NCBI GenBank assembly: GCA_964520585.1
Contig: CAZFOO010000019.1
Span: 1-49,837, forward strand
DNA length: 49,837 bases
From: PXAP01 sp964520585
GTDB taxonomy: Bacteria > Bacteroidota > Bacteroidia > Bacteroidales > PUMT01
Direction: 5' to 3'
Under the pieces are notes generated by a model. That model saw only the letters and a list, made by a program, of their open reading frames with translations, was not told the origin of the DNA and did no database searches. Positions 9,076 to 17,856 of this stretch are shown one piece after another. The position numbers and the translations under genes were made by a program. Each line of letters starts with the position of its first letter. The first letter of the stretch is position 1.

Positions 9076-12000
9076 TTAAAAATCAACATTTAGGCCGATC
9101 GAATAACTCTTAAGTACCGGACGTCCCCATCTGGTAATAGTTTGGTTTGTTTCGGGGTCCCATCCGTTCCAGTCTGTAATGGTTAAAAGGTTTTTCCCAC
9201 TTAAATAGATCCTTGCACTTTGGAGTCCTATGTTTCCAAGTAGATTATCGGGCAGATTGTAGGATAGTGATATGTTTTGCAAACGGATAAAACTGCGATC
9301 ACCATACAGCCTACCTCTTGTCCCACTTGCTGTATAAATATTTGGTCTCTGGTACCTTGCATCAGGATTTTCAGGTGTCCAGAAATCCACATCCTCAGGA
9401 AAAATATAACGGAAATGCATTTCATTATTCTCAAATGCATAATCAAGATAATTATCACGACCCAGATAATGATTTTTTCCACCCTGTATTGAATGGATGA
9501 AAAATTTCAATAACCAGTTTTTGTGCCGAATACTATTACTAATACCAAAACTATATGCTGGAGAGGTATAACCAACTATTATTTTATCATCTTCAGGATT
9601 GATGACCCCATCGCCATTTTGATCTACAGGTTTATGTGCACCAATATCCCATGCTGGTGGAATATCATCACCTACCTGCCACTTCCCATCAATTTCGTAG
9701 TCGTAGATTGCATCAATGGATTCTCCAATAAATAATCCTTCGGAAACCAAATCATCTTCTTTCCCGTCACCTGTAGTGTCGAAGCCTAATAATTCCTTGA
9801 GTTCATTCCTGTTCCTCGAATATATAAAGGAGCTTGACCATTCAGTATCTGTCGTTCTTATGTTAATTGAATTAATACTTATTTCTATCCCCTGATTGTG
9901 CAGTTTACCCAGATTATCAGGGAAATTAGTGTACCGACTGATAGCTGGGATATCTACACTATAAAAAAGGTCCGTGGTATTGTTATTATAATATTCAACA
10001 GTTCCCATAAGCCTTTGGGACAAGATCCCAAAATCAATCCCAAGATTAATTCCTGTTGTTTTTTCCCATTTAAGGTTTGGACTCTCAAGACTTGTAATGT
10101 TTTGTGTATAGAGAGGTGATTGTGACATATTAATAAATCCGTATTGTCCACCAACTCTTGCCATTGTTTGGTAACGGCCAATGGTTCTGTTTCCGACAGT
10201 ACCATAAGATACCCTTAATTTAAAAAAACTAAGCCAGTTAAAATTATCACGAACAAATGATTCTTCTGAAACATTCCATGCGACAGATAGTGAGGGGAAT
10301 ACTCCTATTTTGTTTTCACTTCCGAATCCAGAATATCCATCTCTTCTGATTGTACCTGTGATCAGATATCTGTTATCAAATCCATAGAAAACTCTTGCCA
10401 TAGAGTACAAGCTAGATTCATCCCAAGCTCCTGATATAGCTTGTTGCATTTCAGAATTTCCAACCTGGAGTCTGTTATAGCTTAGTACATCATTAATAAA
10501 GACTTGACTAACCGCTCTTGTATTATCTTGTTGTGCTCTTTCTAAACCGTATAGAAGAGTAAGCTGGATATTATGAACATCATTAAGTCTACGTTCAAAT
10601 GACAGGATATTATCCACAGTCCAGTCATTACGGAAAGACACTTCTTTCTCCCCTTGTCCCTGAAAATCTAATGCATAGGTCCTAAACTGATAATGCCTCA
10701 ATCTTCTGTAGTTATTTGCAAAATTTACTTTATGAGACAAACCTTCAAGAAACGGGAAATCAATTTCCGCATAAATATTACCAAATAAGGTAAGATTTTG
10801 GTCGAAATCATCTCTTGCCATCTGTATATATGGATTAATCAGGCCGGCGAGAATGGTATTGTATCTTTCTCCATCAGCATTAATGTCGGTTGCATAAGGT
10901 TCAATATACCTGTCAGCTGGGCTTGGCTGAGCTCCTGAATAATCACTTACACTCATAAAAGACTGGACACCAATTTGAAGCCAGTCTGTCATATTATTGT
11001 CAAGGTTAATCCTGCCAGTAAAACGATTATAATCATCATTTTGAATATAGCCTGTTTGATCGTTATAGCCTATTGATACCAAATAATTAGTATATTCAGT
11101 ATTGTTTGACATTGACAAGTAATGCTCCTGGTTATATATAAAATCATTGGTTAATATACTGTACCAATCGGTAGTTCTGCCGTCATTGTATGCTTCAACT
11201 TCTTCGTTTACAGAAAAAATGTTGGACATTTCCCAATTTGGGTTTAATTCAAGATAACCTGATTCTTCAGTCCTGCTTTGGAGAATGATAGATCTTTCCG
11301 TTTGTTTATGAAAACCCTCGATATCAGGTGGTCTAAGATCCTTAACCGGACTGCTATGGGAGTATGTGCCTGAATAAGAGAATATTGGCTTTCCTTCTAT
11401 TCCCCCCTCTTTAGTGGTAGTAAGCAAAATAACTCCATTTGTAGCTTGCGATCCATAGACAGCAGCAGCACTTGCATCCTTAAGAATATCGATTGATTCG
11501 ATATCATTTGGGTTTAGGTCATTTAGACTGCCACGAAAAATTACACCATCAACTACAACTAAAGGAGCATTTGATCCTGCCAAAGTGCTTTGTCCTCTAA
11601 TGAGCATACTTGGCTCTTCACCGGACTGTACAGTTTGTCCCACATCCATCCCTGGCACAATTCCTTTTAAAGATTCTAAAACGTTTGTGTTGGGTGATTC
11701 AGCGAAAGTTTCTATGTCTGCTCTGATGACAGCACCGGTTAAATCGCTTTTTCGTAAAGAACCATATCCAATAGCTACTACTTCCTCTATTCCGATTACA
11801 TCAGTATTGAGTTCTACATTTATTTCAGTTCTTCCCTCAACCGGTATTTCCTGAGTTCGCATTCCAACATAGGAAAAAATCAGCACGGCATCATCCGGAA
11901 CATTCGAAAGAGAAAATATTCCGTCTGCATTGGTTACTGTTCCTATGTTTGTGTCTTTTATTGTTACCGACACCCCTGGAAGTGTTTCCCCGGTCTGGCT

Positions 12001-12456
12001 GTCCGTAACCTTGCCAGTAACCAATTGTTGTGCATTTTTCATGATTTTCTCTGAAACCGGGCTAAGTGGAGATAAGGCATCAGAGAATTCACCTGGAGAC
12101 AGCACAATCTGTCTGTTATATACCAGGTAATTAACTCCTGTATCTTTGAACAACATTGTTAATATCTGATCAATATCCTGATCTTCAACCTTAAGTGATG
12201 TTTTTCTATTTGCATCGATAAGCTTTGAATTGTACAAAAAGTAAAACTCGCTTTGCTCCTCGATCTGGGCAAGAATGTCTCTAACCGTAAAATTTTCCAG
12301 GTTTACGGTTAATGCTGTCTCTTGAGAGTAAGAATCAAAAGCACATATGTGAAATACATTCAATAGTAAGAGAATGGTAGTATTTCTCATGATTTTAATG
12401 ATTTTGGTACAGTATATTTTTTTAATAAATACTGTAGCAGGAGGTTTTAATTTCAT
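9076..12456 (-). CDS. SusC/RagA-family TonB-dependent outer-membrane transporter with STN domain (PUL 1)
   Basis: Imports oligosaccharides across the outer membrane with SusD, using TonB energy. Domain order in the 1126 aa: a 22-residue N-terminal extension, signal peptide from Met23 (MRNTTILLLLNVFHICAF), STN signalling domain (about 45-115), carboxypeptidase-regulatory-like domain (about 148-225, GKVTDSQTGETLPGVSV), plug (about 230-350, ending VDGVIFRGSLNDLNPNDIES and KDASAAAVYG), and a 22-strand-type barrel ending in Phe. The STN domain implies it passes a substrate signal to the neighbouring FecR-type anti-sigma factor. The 22-aa extension ending Ile-Met is shared with the second SusC in the window, supporting the first Met as the real start. 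A putative antisense RNA covers its leader. Confidence 0.96.
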   Translation of the reverse strand: MKLKPPATVFIKKIYCTKIIKIMRNTTILLLLNVFHICAFDSYSQETALTVNLENFTVRDILAQIEEQSEFYFLYNSKLIDANRKTSLKVEDQDIDQILTMLFKDTGVNYLVYNRQIVLSPGEFSDALSPLSPVSEKIMKNAQQLVTGKVTDSQTGETLPGVSVTIKDTNIGTVTNADGIFSLSNVPDDAVLIFSYVGMRTQEIPVEGRTEINVELNTDVIGIEEVVAIGYGSLRKSDLTGAVIRADIETFAESPNTNVLESLKGIVPGMDVGQTVQSGEEPSMLIRGQSTLAGSNAPLVVVDGVIFRGSLNDLNPNDIESIDILKDASAAAVYGSQATNGVILLTTTKEGGIEGKPIFSYSGTYSHSSPVKDLRPPDIEGFHKQTERSIILQSRTEESGYLELNPNWEMSNIFSVNEEVEAYNDGRTTDWYSILTNDFIYNQEHYLSMSNNTEYTNYLVSIGYNDQTGYIQNDDYNRFTGRINLDNNMTDWLQIGVQSFMSVSDYSGAQPSPADRYIEPYATDINADGERYNTILAGLINPYIQMARDDFDQNLTLFGNIYAEIDFPFLEGLSHKVNFANNYRRLRHYQFRTYALDFQGQGEKEVSFRNDWTVDNILSFERRLNDVHNIQLTLLYGLERAQQDNTRAVSQVFINDVLSYNRLQVGNSEMQQAISGAWDESSLYSMARVFYGFDNRYLITGTIRRDGYSGFGSENKIGVFPSLSVAWNVSEESFVRDNFNWLSFFKLRVSYGTVGNRTIGRYQTMARVGGQYGFINMSQSPLYTQNITSLESPNLKWEKTTGINLGIDFGILSQRLMGTVEYYNNNTTDLFYSVDIPAISRYTNFPDNLGKLHNQGIEISINSINIRTTDTEWSSSFIYSRNRNELKELLGFDTTGDGKEDDLVSEGLFIGESIDAIYDYEIDGKWQVGDDIPPAWDIGAHKPVDQNGDGVINPEDDKIIVGYTSPAYSFGISNSIRHKNWLLKFFIHSIQGGKNHYLGRDNYLDYAFENNEMHFRYIFPEDVDFWTPENPDARYQRPNIYTASGTRGRLYGDRSFIRLQNISLSYNLPDNLLGNIGLQSARIYLSGKNLLTITDWNGWDPETNQTITRWGRPVLKSYSIGLNVDF

Positions 12457-12463
12457 AAATTTG
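12456..12463 (+). promoter_or_regulatory. Bacteroidota-type -7 box on the strand opposite susC (PUL 1)
   Basis: TAAATTTG matches the Bacteroidota -7 consensus TAnnTTTG exactly and begins on the last base of the reverse susC start codon. No convincing -33 TTTG was found. The equivalent position at the second susC carries TAATTTTA. Confidence 0.4.
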
Positions 12464-12469
12464 CAATGA

Positions 12470-12555
12470 TTTAGTTAGTAATTCCAGTTTGTAATAGCAA
12501 ATGGGGTTACAATTTTGAAAGCCGGGGGATAGCGTGCCAGCGCTTCCCCCTTTTT
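12470..12555 (+). ncRNA. Putative cis-antisense small RNA opposite the susC leader (PUL 1, DonS-like)
   Basis: Predicted RNA of about 86 nt. Seen: stem-loop 1 pairs TTGTAA (12489-12494) with TTACAA (12507-12512); an intrinsic terminator follows, with GGGGGA/AGCG pairing with CGCT/TCCCCC (12524-12550) and then T5 (12551-12555). A TAnnTTTG box lies 7 bp before the inferred 5' end. The RNA would be complementary to the susC mRNA leader in the fecR-susC spacer. Known: Bacteroides DonS-type RNAs sit in this place in ECF sigma/anti-sigma PULs and repress susC expression. Inferred: that this one is expressed and does the same. The alternative is a plain leader hairpin of the susC mRNA. Confidence 0.5.
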
Positions 12556-12614
12556 GTCAGGTTTTTTTCATATTTTCCAGGTTTAGTTAAAAAAATGGGT
12601 AATTCAGGTGTTTT

Positions 12615-13658
12615 TTAGTTTTTATAATATAATTCTATGGTTCTTTTTTGAAATTTTCCATCAGGGAATTGATTCCTGGGTATTTCCTTGTATTTGATTG
12701 GTGCTGATAATGCAAGCATTTTAAGTACTTCGTCCAGATTTTCATCTTCAAAGGTCGCAACATATTCGTATTTATGGAGGGTATCATCTTTTATTATGAT
12801 ATTTACATTATACCAGCGGTTTAGTCGCCTAACCACTTCCCCTAACGGATCATCACGAAAAATGAGTTTGCCTTCTATCCATGAAATGTATTTTTTAACA
12901 TCAACATTTTTAACATAGCTTCTCTCTTTCTCAGAATTATAGTGCAGTAATTGTCCCGGCTTTAATCCAGCAAGAGATCTTTCATTATCTTTTCGAACAA
13001 TTTCGATCTTTCCCTCAGTTAATGCAATAATTATTTCTGATTCATCATGCCATGCGGCAACATTAAAGGCGGTGCCTTTGGCAATAATCTTCAGATCTCC
13101 TCCTGAAACCTCGAAAGGCTTTTTGGGATTAGTTTTTATATCAAAATAGGCTTCACCGATAAGGTTAACATTTCTCGTGTTACCATGAAAATCCGAAGGA
13201 TATTTAAGAGAGCCTCCCCCATTAAGCCAGCCGGTTGATCCGTCGGGTAAATAAAACTTTGTGCGGGTTCCCACAGGAGAATGGATTTCCATATAGGTGA
13301 GGTCTGTTTGCCTCCCTTTAATAATATCATTTTCTATAAAAAGAAATATTAGCAGGGGAATAAAAAGAACCGCAGCAACCTTTGAGAATAAATTCACTAT
13401 TTTGGTTATTTGCAAATAGGGTTTTGACTGCTCCCCTGCTTTCTTTAGTTGTATCTCCCTGTAAATTCTTCCAAGTATCACAGATTCATTAAAGTTCTCA
13501 TGCTCTTTTCTGACTAAAGTATCCCAATAGATGCGTGATCTTTCTTTGAGTTCTTTTTCCGCTTCCGGAGTGTTGAACCAAGTGATAATTTTATCCTTGT
13601 CTGCCTTTGTTTCCTGATTTTCAAGATATCTCTTGATTATCTGATAATCTATTTTCAT
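12615..13658 (-). CDS. FecR-family anti-sigma factor (PUL 1)
   Basis: Inner-membrane anti-sigma factor that holds the ECF sigma inactive until the SusC STN domain signals substrate. The 347-aa protein has a cytoplasmic N-terminus with a helical sigma-binding segment, one membrane segment near residues 83-103 (VAAVLFIPLLIFLFI), a periplasmic FecR domain (PVGTRTKFYLPDGSTGWLNG to ALTEGKIEI) and a C-terminal DUF4974 domain (FRDDPLGEVVRRLNRWYNVNI). This is the standard Bacteroidota layout. It sits between sigma factor and susC, 267 bp after the sigma gene and 158 bp before susC. Confidence 0.95.
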   Translation of the reverse strand: MKIDYQIIKRYLENQETKADKDKIITWFNTPEAEKELKERSRIYWDTLVRKEHENFNESVILGRIYREIQLKKAGEQSKPYLQITKIVNLFSKVAAVLFIPLLIFLFIENDIIKGRQTDLTYMEIHSPVGTRTKFYLPDGSTGWLNGGGSLKYPSDFHGNTRNVNLIGEAYFDIKTNPKKPFEVSGGDLKIIAKGTAFNVAAWHDESEIIIALTEGKIEIVRKDNERSLAGLKPGQLLHYNSEKERSYVKNVDVKKYISWIEGKLIFRDDPLGEVVRRLNRWYNVNIIIKDDTLHKYEYVATFEDENLDEVLKMLALSAPIKYKEIPRNQFPDGKFQKRTIELYYKN

Positions 13659-13925
13659 TTATTTATTGAATTCTGGATTGTTAAAAAATCCAGGAAGTAA
13701 TACTTTTTCAACTTCCCGGATTTTAACCTAAATTATTAAACCTACCCTAACCTTGAAATTTAGATTCACTATTCTTGTGGTTCCATATATATTAATCCAT
13801 AAAACTTTCAAAATACCCAGTTGAACAATTATTTGGAATCATTACAGATAATCGCTTTTTATAAAGTCTTAAATGGCGGTTGATGTATTGCTGATTTTGT
13901 AAAGATGATACCAAAGAATAAAGAA

Positions 13926-14480
13926 TTAAGAAAATCCTTTCTTTTTTATCATTTCTTTTTTTAGGTATCCACGGGCCCTGTTAAGATGATTTTCAATAGT
14001 TTTTTTTGAAATATTTAGTTCTTCTGCTATTTCAGAACTGGATAAGCCTCTTTCAAGTCTTAACAGGAAAACTCTTTTTTGTTGAGGTGGTAATTTCTCT
14101 ATAAGCAGGGTTGCCTTTTCCAGTACATCTTGATATTCAATACCAGAAATTTCATCATTCGCAGATTCCATCGATGCCGAATGATTTTCAATGTGACGTT
14201 TTTCGGTAGTGAGTTTTCTGAAGCGCTTTCTGATAGCATTAAAGGTGACAGTATATATCCATGCATTCAGATTACTGTTTTTATGCAATTTTTTACAGTT
14301 CAGCCAGAGTGTTAAAAAGACTTCCTGAACTATACCTTCAGAATCTTCCTTATTCTTAAGATATCTTAATGAAAAAACAAATATTTTCTTATTATACTTT
14401 TCGTATAATTCTTCGAATGCTAGAATATCACCTTCTCTAAGGTGCTTTAGCAGTTTTTTATCATCATTGGGTGATACCAT
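13926..14480 (-). CDS. ECF-type RNA polymerase sigma factor (PUL 1)
   Basis: Directs RNA polymerase to the susCD promoter when released from the FecR-type partner encoded next. The 184-aa protein has sigma region 2 (FEELYEKYNKKIFVFSLRYL, VQEVFLTLW, about residues 21-90) and region 4 with a helix-turn-helix (LPPQQKRVFLLRLERG, SSSEIAEELNISKKTIENHL, about 127-178). The size is typical of Bacteroidota SusC-associated sigma factors. Its start lies only 22 bp from the 100-N gap, so its promoter and upstream neighbour cannot be read. Confidence 0.94.
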   Translation of the reverse strand: MVSPNDDKKLLKHLREGDILAFEELYEKYNKKIFVFSLRYLKNKEDSEGIVQEVFLTLWLNCKKLHKNSNLNAWIYTVTFNAIRKRFRKLTTEKRHIENHSASMESANDEISGIEYQDVLEKATLLIEKLPPQQKRVFLLRLERGLSSSEIAEELNISKKTIENHLNRARGYLKKEMIKKKGFS

Positions 14481-14502
14481 GATGAGAGTGATATTTATTT
14501 AT

Positions 14503-14602
14503 NNNNNNNNNNNNNNNNNNNNNNNNNNNNNNNNNNNNNNNNNNNNNNNNNNNNNNNNNNNNNNNNNNNNNNNNNNNNNNNNNNNNNNNNNNNNNNNNNN
14601 NN
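14503..14602. other. Scaffold gap of 100 N
   Basis: Exactly 100 N, a conventional placeholder of unknown true length. It removes the promoter region of the PUL 1 sigma gene and the junction between PUL 1 and PUL 2, so their adjacency rests on scaffolding. Confidence 0.99.
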
Positions 14603-14627
14603 CTGCAGGATGAACCGCTTCTCTTAT

Positions 14628-14681
14628 AAAAAAATGAAGTAACAGGACTTAAGAATGATTTCATACCGTCCTGTTACTTCA
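14628..14681 (-). terminator. Intrinsic terminator after the M14 peptidase gene
   Basis: A perfect 14-bp stem (14635-14648 with 14668-14681, arm TGAAGTAACAGGAC) is followed on the minus strand by seven T (14634-14628). It lies 38 bp past the peptidase stop codon and ends PUL 2. Confidence 0.85.
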
Positions 14682-14718
14682 AATAATTTTCAGTAATGAT
14701 AATTAAAATATTCTTTTA

Positions 14719-15945
14719 TTAATCTGCTTTAGTTCCTTCATAATATCTTCCAAGACTCTCAATCAGTATCCTTCCGGATTCTTTATTCTCTTCTTTAGTA
14801 TATATTGCCCCGGCTCCTTCACAAAGGATCGCATTTATCCCGAACTGGGTATGAGGCCCGAGTTCCCAGCTAACAGCTCCATAGCTGGGTGTTCCTCCCC
14901 TTGTATCCAGGGGCTTTATGAGATTTTCGGTGTCAAGATCCAGCATAATATCCCTCCATTGGTTCCAGTGACCTACCCTTTCATCTTCTGCGTAATATAA
15001 AAGCGGTTCAACAATACCGCCCCAGGTGTGGTGTCCCCATAAAGTATTAACAGGTGATTCAGATTCCATTATTAACTCCAGGTCGCGTTGAAATATATAT
15101 GATTCATGTGCCTGCTCTTCCTTATCTGCCCCTTCCGGGAAATAACTCCTGTTCATATCAACTCCCTGCGCATTAACACGGTACCATCCGTTTGAAGGAC
15201 CATCCGGACTCATCATGAGAACAAAATGGCAAATAGAACGTTGCCTCATATCCCTTCCCTGTTCACTGAGTAACCATTCAATTTTACCAATCATGCGCCA
15301 CTGAGAATTGTGCTCGCCTGGATGCGGGTTTGTAAAATAATGTACCCACCTGTCCTGATCCGGAACATTGCTTGCAGGATCTGTAATTGTTAATCTGTAT
15401 AAATTTCTTCCGCCCAGTGACTCTCCCCGAGTCTCTACATCAACAGTCTCAAGTGGTTCTATACTTGCAATAAACTCTTCTACCTGTTCATAGGAAATAG
15501 GAACCTGATGGCCAACATACACCTGGTCCTGTTCAAAAACAGGAAATACCAGGGTATCCCGGTCGGGACTGATACGGTGGCCTGATTTCCAGTGTACGGG
15601 ATTCCAGTTTTCCATATCGTACGACCATGAGTAAAAGTACTCATTCATGGCATACCTGGGAGGCCCCTCAACATACAGAGTAAGATCATTTCCTTTTGCA
15701 TTTCCTGTAATCTGGAAGTTGAGTTTATTATTCCATTCGGGTTGATTTGGAGCATTCCCTAAAGTGACCTTAAATATATTGGGTTCGAGTTTTTCAATCG
15801 TAGTTCCCTCTGAACCAAGAGGACCATCAAATTTGAAATCTTCTTCAGTTAATTCCCCGGATAAATCGCATCCGGTAACCAGGGAAAACCCGAGCAAAAT
15901 AATTGCCGTAACGAGGGTGCCTGTAAGCTTTGATTTTTCTATCAT
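14719..15945 (-). CDS. M14-type zinc carboxypeptidase, lipoprotein (PUL 2 cargo)
   Basis: Metallocarboxypeptidase-like enzyme of 408 aa, the only enzyme in PUL 2. It has a lipoprotein signal with LVTGC (Cys26). After a beta-rich N-terminal domain (about 40-150), the M14 domain shows the zinc pair His208-x-x-Glu211 (NPHPGEHNSQW), the substrate-binding Asn265-Arg266 in GVDMNRSYFP, a third-ligand candidate at His305/306 (LWGHHTWGG) and a C-terminal acidic residue Glu376 (AILCEGAGA) in the position of the catalytic Glu. All key residues seem present. It starts 96 bp after susD, behind a terminator hairpin, so it may be expressed at a lower level than susCD. Family members remove C-terminal residues or act on peptide-like amides; the true substrate is unknown. 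Confidence 0.88.
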   Translation of the reverse strand: MIEKSKLTGTLVTAIILLGFSLVTGCDLSGELTEEDFKFDGPLGSEGTTIEKLEPNIFKVTLGNAPNQPEWNNKLNFQITGNAKGNDLTLYVEGPPRYAMNEYFYSWSYDMENWNPVHWKSGHRISPDRDTLVFPVFEQDQVYVGHQVPISYEQVEEFIASIEPLETVDVETRGESLGGRNLYRLTITDPASNVPDQDRWVHYFTNPHPGEHNSQWRMIGKIEWLLSEQGRDMRQRSICHFVLMMSPDGPSNGWYRVNAQGVDMNRSYFPEGADKEEQAHESYIFQRDLELIMESESPVNTLWGHHTWGGIVEPLLYYAEDERVGHWNQWRDIMLDLDTENLIKPLDTRGGTPSYGAVSWELGPHTQFGINAILCEGAGAIYTKEENKESGRILIESLGRYYEGTKAD

Positions 15946-15990
15946 AATATGATTTTTTCAGTATTGCTTTTTAATTAATAAATCTTTAAG

Positions 15991-16031
15991 AAAAAAAGAA
16001 TGTGCTGTCATTTTATTCAGACAGCACATTC
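15991..16031 (-). terminator. Terminator/attenuator between susD and the peptidase gene (PUL 2)
   Basis: A perfect 12-bp stem (15998-16009 with 16020-16031, arm GAATGTGCTGTC, 10-nt loop) is followed on the minus strand by seven T (15997-15991). It starts 10 bp after the susD stop. It has classical intrinsic-terminator form, yet lies inside what looks like one operon. Confidence 0.8.
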
Positions 16032-16041
16032 CGTTACCATG

Positions 16042-17817
16042 TTATTCCTCGATTACTTCAAGAGGGGGCTCATTGAGATGATCTCCATCGTACCCTATAT
16101 TCTGATTAATCCTTCCCATAGTATTGGCGGTGATGACACTTTGTGGTATCGGCCATAGATAATGGTTCGGATGGATTGTGGCAGTAGCATCCCAGAACCT
16201 GTAACGCGGCTCACTATAGAATGGGTTAACCCGCATTATCCTGTCATGGTACCAGTTCTTTTCATGCAGGGTATTGACACTGTATCCTTCTTTGTTCAAT
16301 TGAGCAAAAATATAGGATGCCCTTACCATCTCTGAACGTCTTGGTTCCTCAGAATATAATTCACGTGCTCTCTCATCAAAAATATAATCAATTGTTACAT
16401 CATCTGCCGATATAAGAGGAGCATTTGCGCGATCCCTAACCATATTTATGTCATCGGCTGCAAGAGCTGGTTGATCATTCCAGAAATAGGCCTCTGCCCT
16501 TAAAAGATATGTTTCAGCAAGTCGGAATATGTACCAGTCCCCAGGTCCGCCATGAGGCAACCGGGTATGGGTGGCAGGTACATACAGCTTATAATGCGGC
16601 CATGGATACCAGGTATCAACCGTATCGGCGAGACTGCCGTAATATTTTTTATTTAAAGGCTCACCAAATTGCGGTGAATCGGGTCTGGCCGTCAGTATGT
16701 CGGAAATTGAATCACCCATTTCAATCCACAGGGTGGTAGCCCTGCGCATGTCAGGAGTTGTTTCCCAGGTGTAAGTATCATCCTCCCAGATCCGGTAATG
16801 CCAGAAATCATTTGTCCTTACATCGCCGTTGCCAATACCAAGTGTATCGCCGGCAGGTGTACTCCAGTTAGTTGCGCGGGCACCTTCCGAGTCCAGTACT
16901 TTCCAGTAGGAAGGAGTATATGTCCTCATTGAATATGTACCTGTTTGATCATACCAGGTAGCCGATGGCGCTTCAAAGCGGTCTATTGTGGCATAAATAG
17001 TTTCGGTATTAGAACTATGATTCTTGTTGTCAACACGGTGCAGATCCCAAAAAACATTATGCCAGGGCTTCTCACTGTCCGTTCCAAACCTTTCCCTCAT
17101 AAGTTCGTAAGGACCGTTAATAACAGCCGTAGTTGCCGTTATAGCTTTGTCAAATTCAGTATTGGCAAGATAAATCTTTGCAAGCAAGTGGTTTACAGCG
17201 CCTTGAGTGATATCTCCTCCTCTTGCAGGAGTGACCGGAACATTTTGCAAGGCAAATTCAAGATCATCCTGGAGCTTCTGCAGGATAGTCCACCGGCTTG
17301 TTGAATAATAGTCAAGCTTAGCGCCTGCCAGTTCTTCGCCAACCCAGGGAATATCCCCATAAGTCATTACCAGCCTGTAATACCAATAAGAACGGAACCA
17401 GAGTGCTTCCGATAATATCCGGTTTCTGGCATTTTGATCTTCCCATTCTATATCATCTATCCTGGTAATTACAGTATTGGCATTTTTGATATATTCATAA
17501 GCATTTTCAAAGAATGAAAGAATCGGGTGCCTGAGGCTGTAGCTTGGCGTATTCTTTGTAAAATCACTTTGGCGAAGCGGGACCGCCAGATCAGAATAAG
17601 CGTGTTCAGTGGCCGTATAATGAATGTAGCCGTGATTTTCTGCATTCATCTGTTTTTTACACCTGGCCAGCGCAGCTTCGAAACCTGCTTCATTAACAAA
17701 AACACTTTCCGGTGCAAAGAAAGAGAGCGGATCGGGTTCCAGCCACTCTTCTGAACATGAAATTGGTACAAGCAGGAAGAAGGCTAAAAGCAATGATAAC
17801 ATTTTAACTCTTTTCAT
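16042..17817 (-). CDS. SusD/RagB-family outer-membrane lipoprotein (PUL 2)
   Basis: Substrate-binding surface lipoprotein that forms the lid of the SusC channel. The 591-aa protein is full length. The lipoprotein signal is LVPISC (Cys21). Family marks are EALWFRSYWYYRLVMTYGD in the N-terminal TPR-like part, LLAKIYLANTEFDKAI, FRLAETYLLRAEAYFW, a DERARELYSEEPRR block, and a C-terminal HYLWPIPQSVI. It is unbroken, unlike its counterpart in PUL 1. It lies 39 bp downstream of susC and is surely cotranscribed. With a peptidase as the only neighbouring enzyme, its ligand may be peptide-like, as for RagB; this is inference. Confidence 0.96.
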   Translation of the reverse strand: MKRVKMLSLLLAFFLLVPISCSEEWLEPDPLSFFAPESVFVNEAGFEAALARCKKQMNAENHGYIHYTATEHAYSDLAVPLRQSDFTKNTPSYSLRHPILSFFENAYEYIKNANTVITRIDDIEWEDQNARNRILSEALWFRSYWYYRLVMTYGDIPWVGEELAGAKLDYYSTSRWTILQKLQDDLEFALQNVPVTPARGGDITQGAVNHLLAKIYLANTEFDKAITATTAVINGPYELMRERFGTDSEKPWHNVFWDLHRVDNKNHSSNTETIYATIDRFEAPSATWYDQTGTYSMRTYTPSYWKVLDSEGARATNWSTPAGDTLGIGNGDVRTNDFWHYRIWEDDTYTWETTPDMRRATTLWIEMGDSISDILTARPDSPQFGEPLNKKYYGSLADTVDTWYPWPHYKLYVPATHTRLPHGGPGDWYIFRLAETYLLRAEAYFWNDQPALAADDINMVRDRANAPLISADDVTIDYIFDERARELYSEEPRRSEMVRASYIFAQLNKEGYSVNTLHEKNWYHDRIMRVNPFYSEPRYRFWDATATIHPNHYLWPIPQSVITANTMGRINQNIGYDGDHLNEPPLEVIEE

Positions 17818-17856
17818 ATTTAATATTTTTAGTATATTTAACTCAATGTGAATATA

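Noticed and set aside
14464..14664. Open frame running through the N gap at 14503-14602
   Set aside because: Half of it is unknown sequence; no coding evidence on either side.
16945..17304. 119-codon open frame opposite susD of PUL 2
   Set aside because: Shadow of a full-length SusD gene; no domain or signal.
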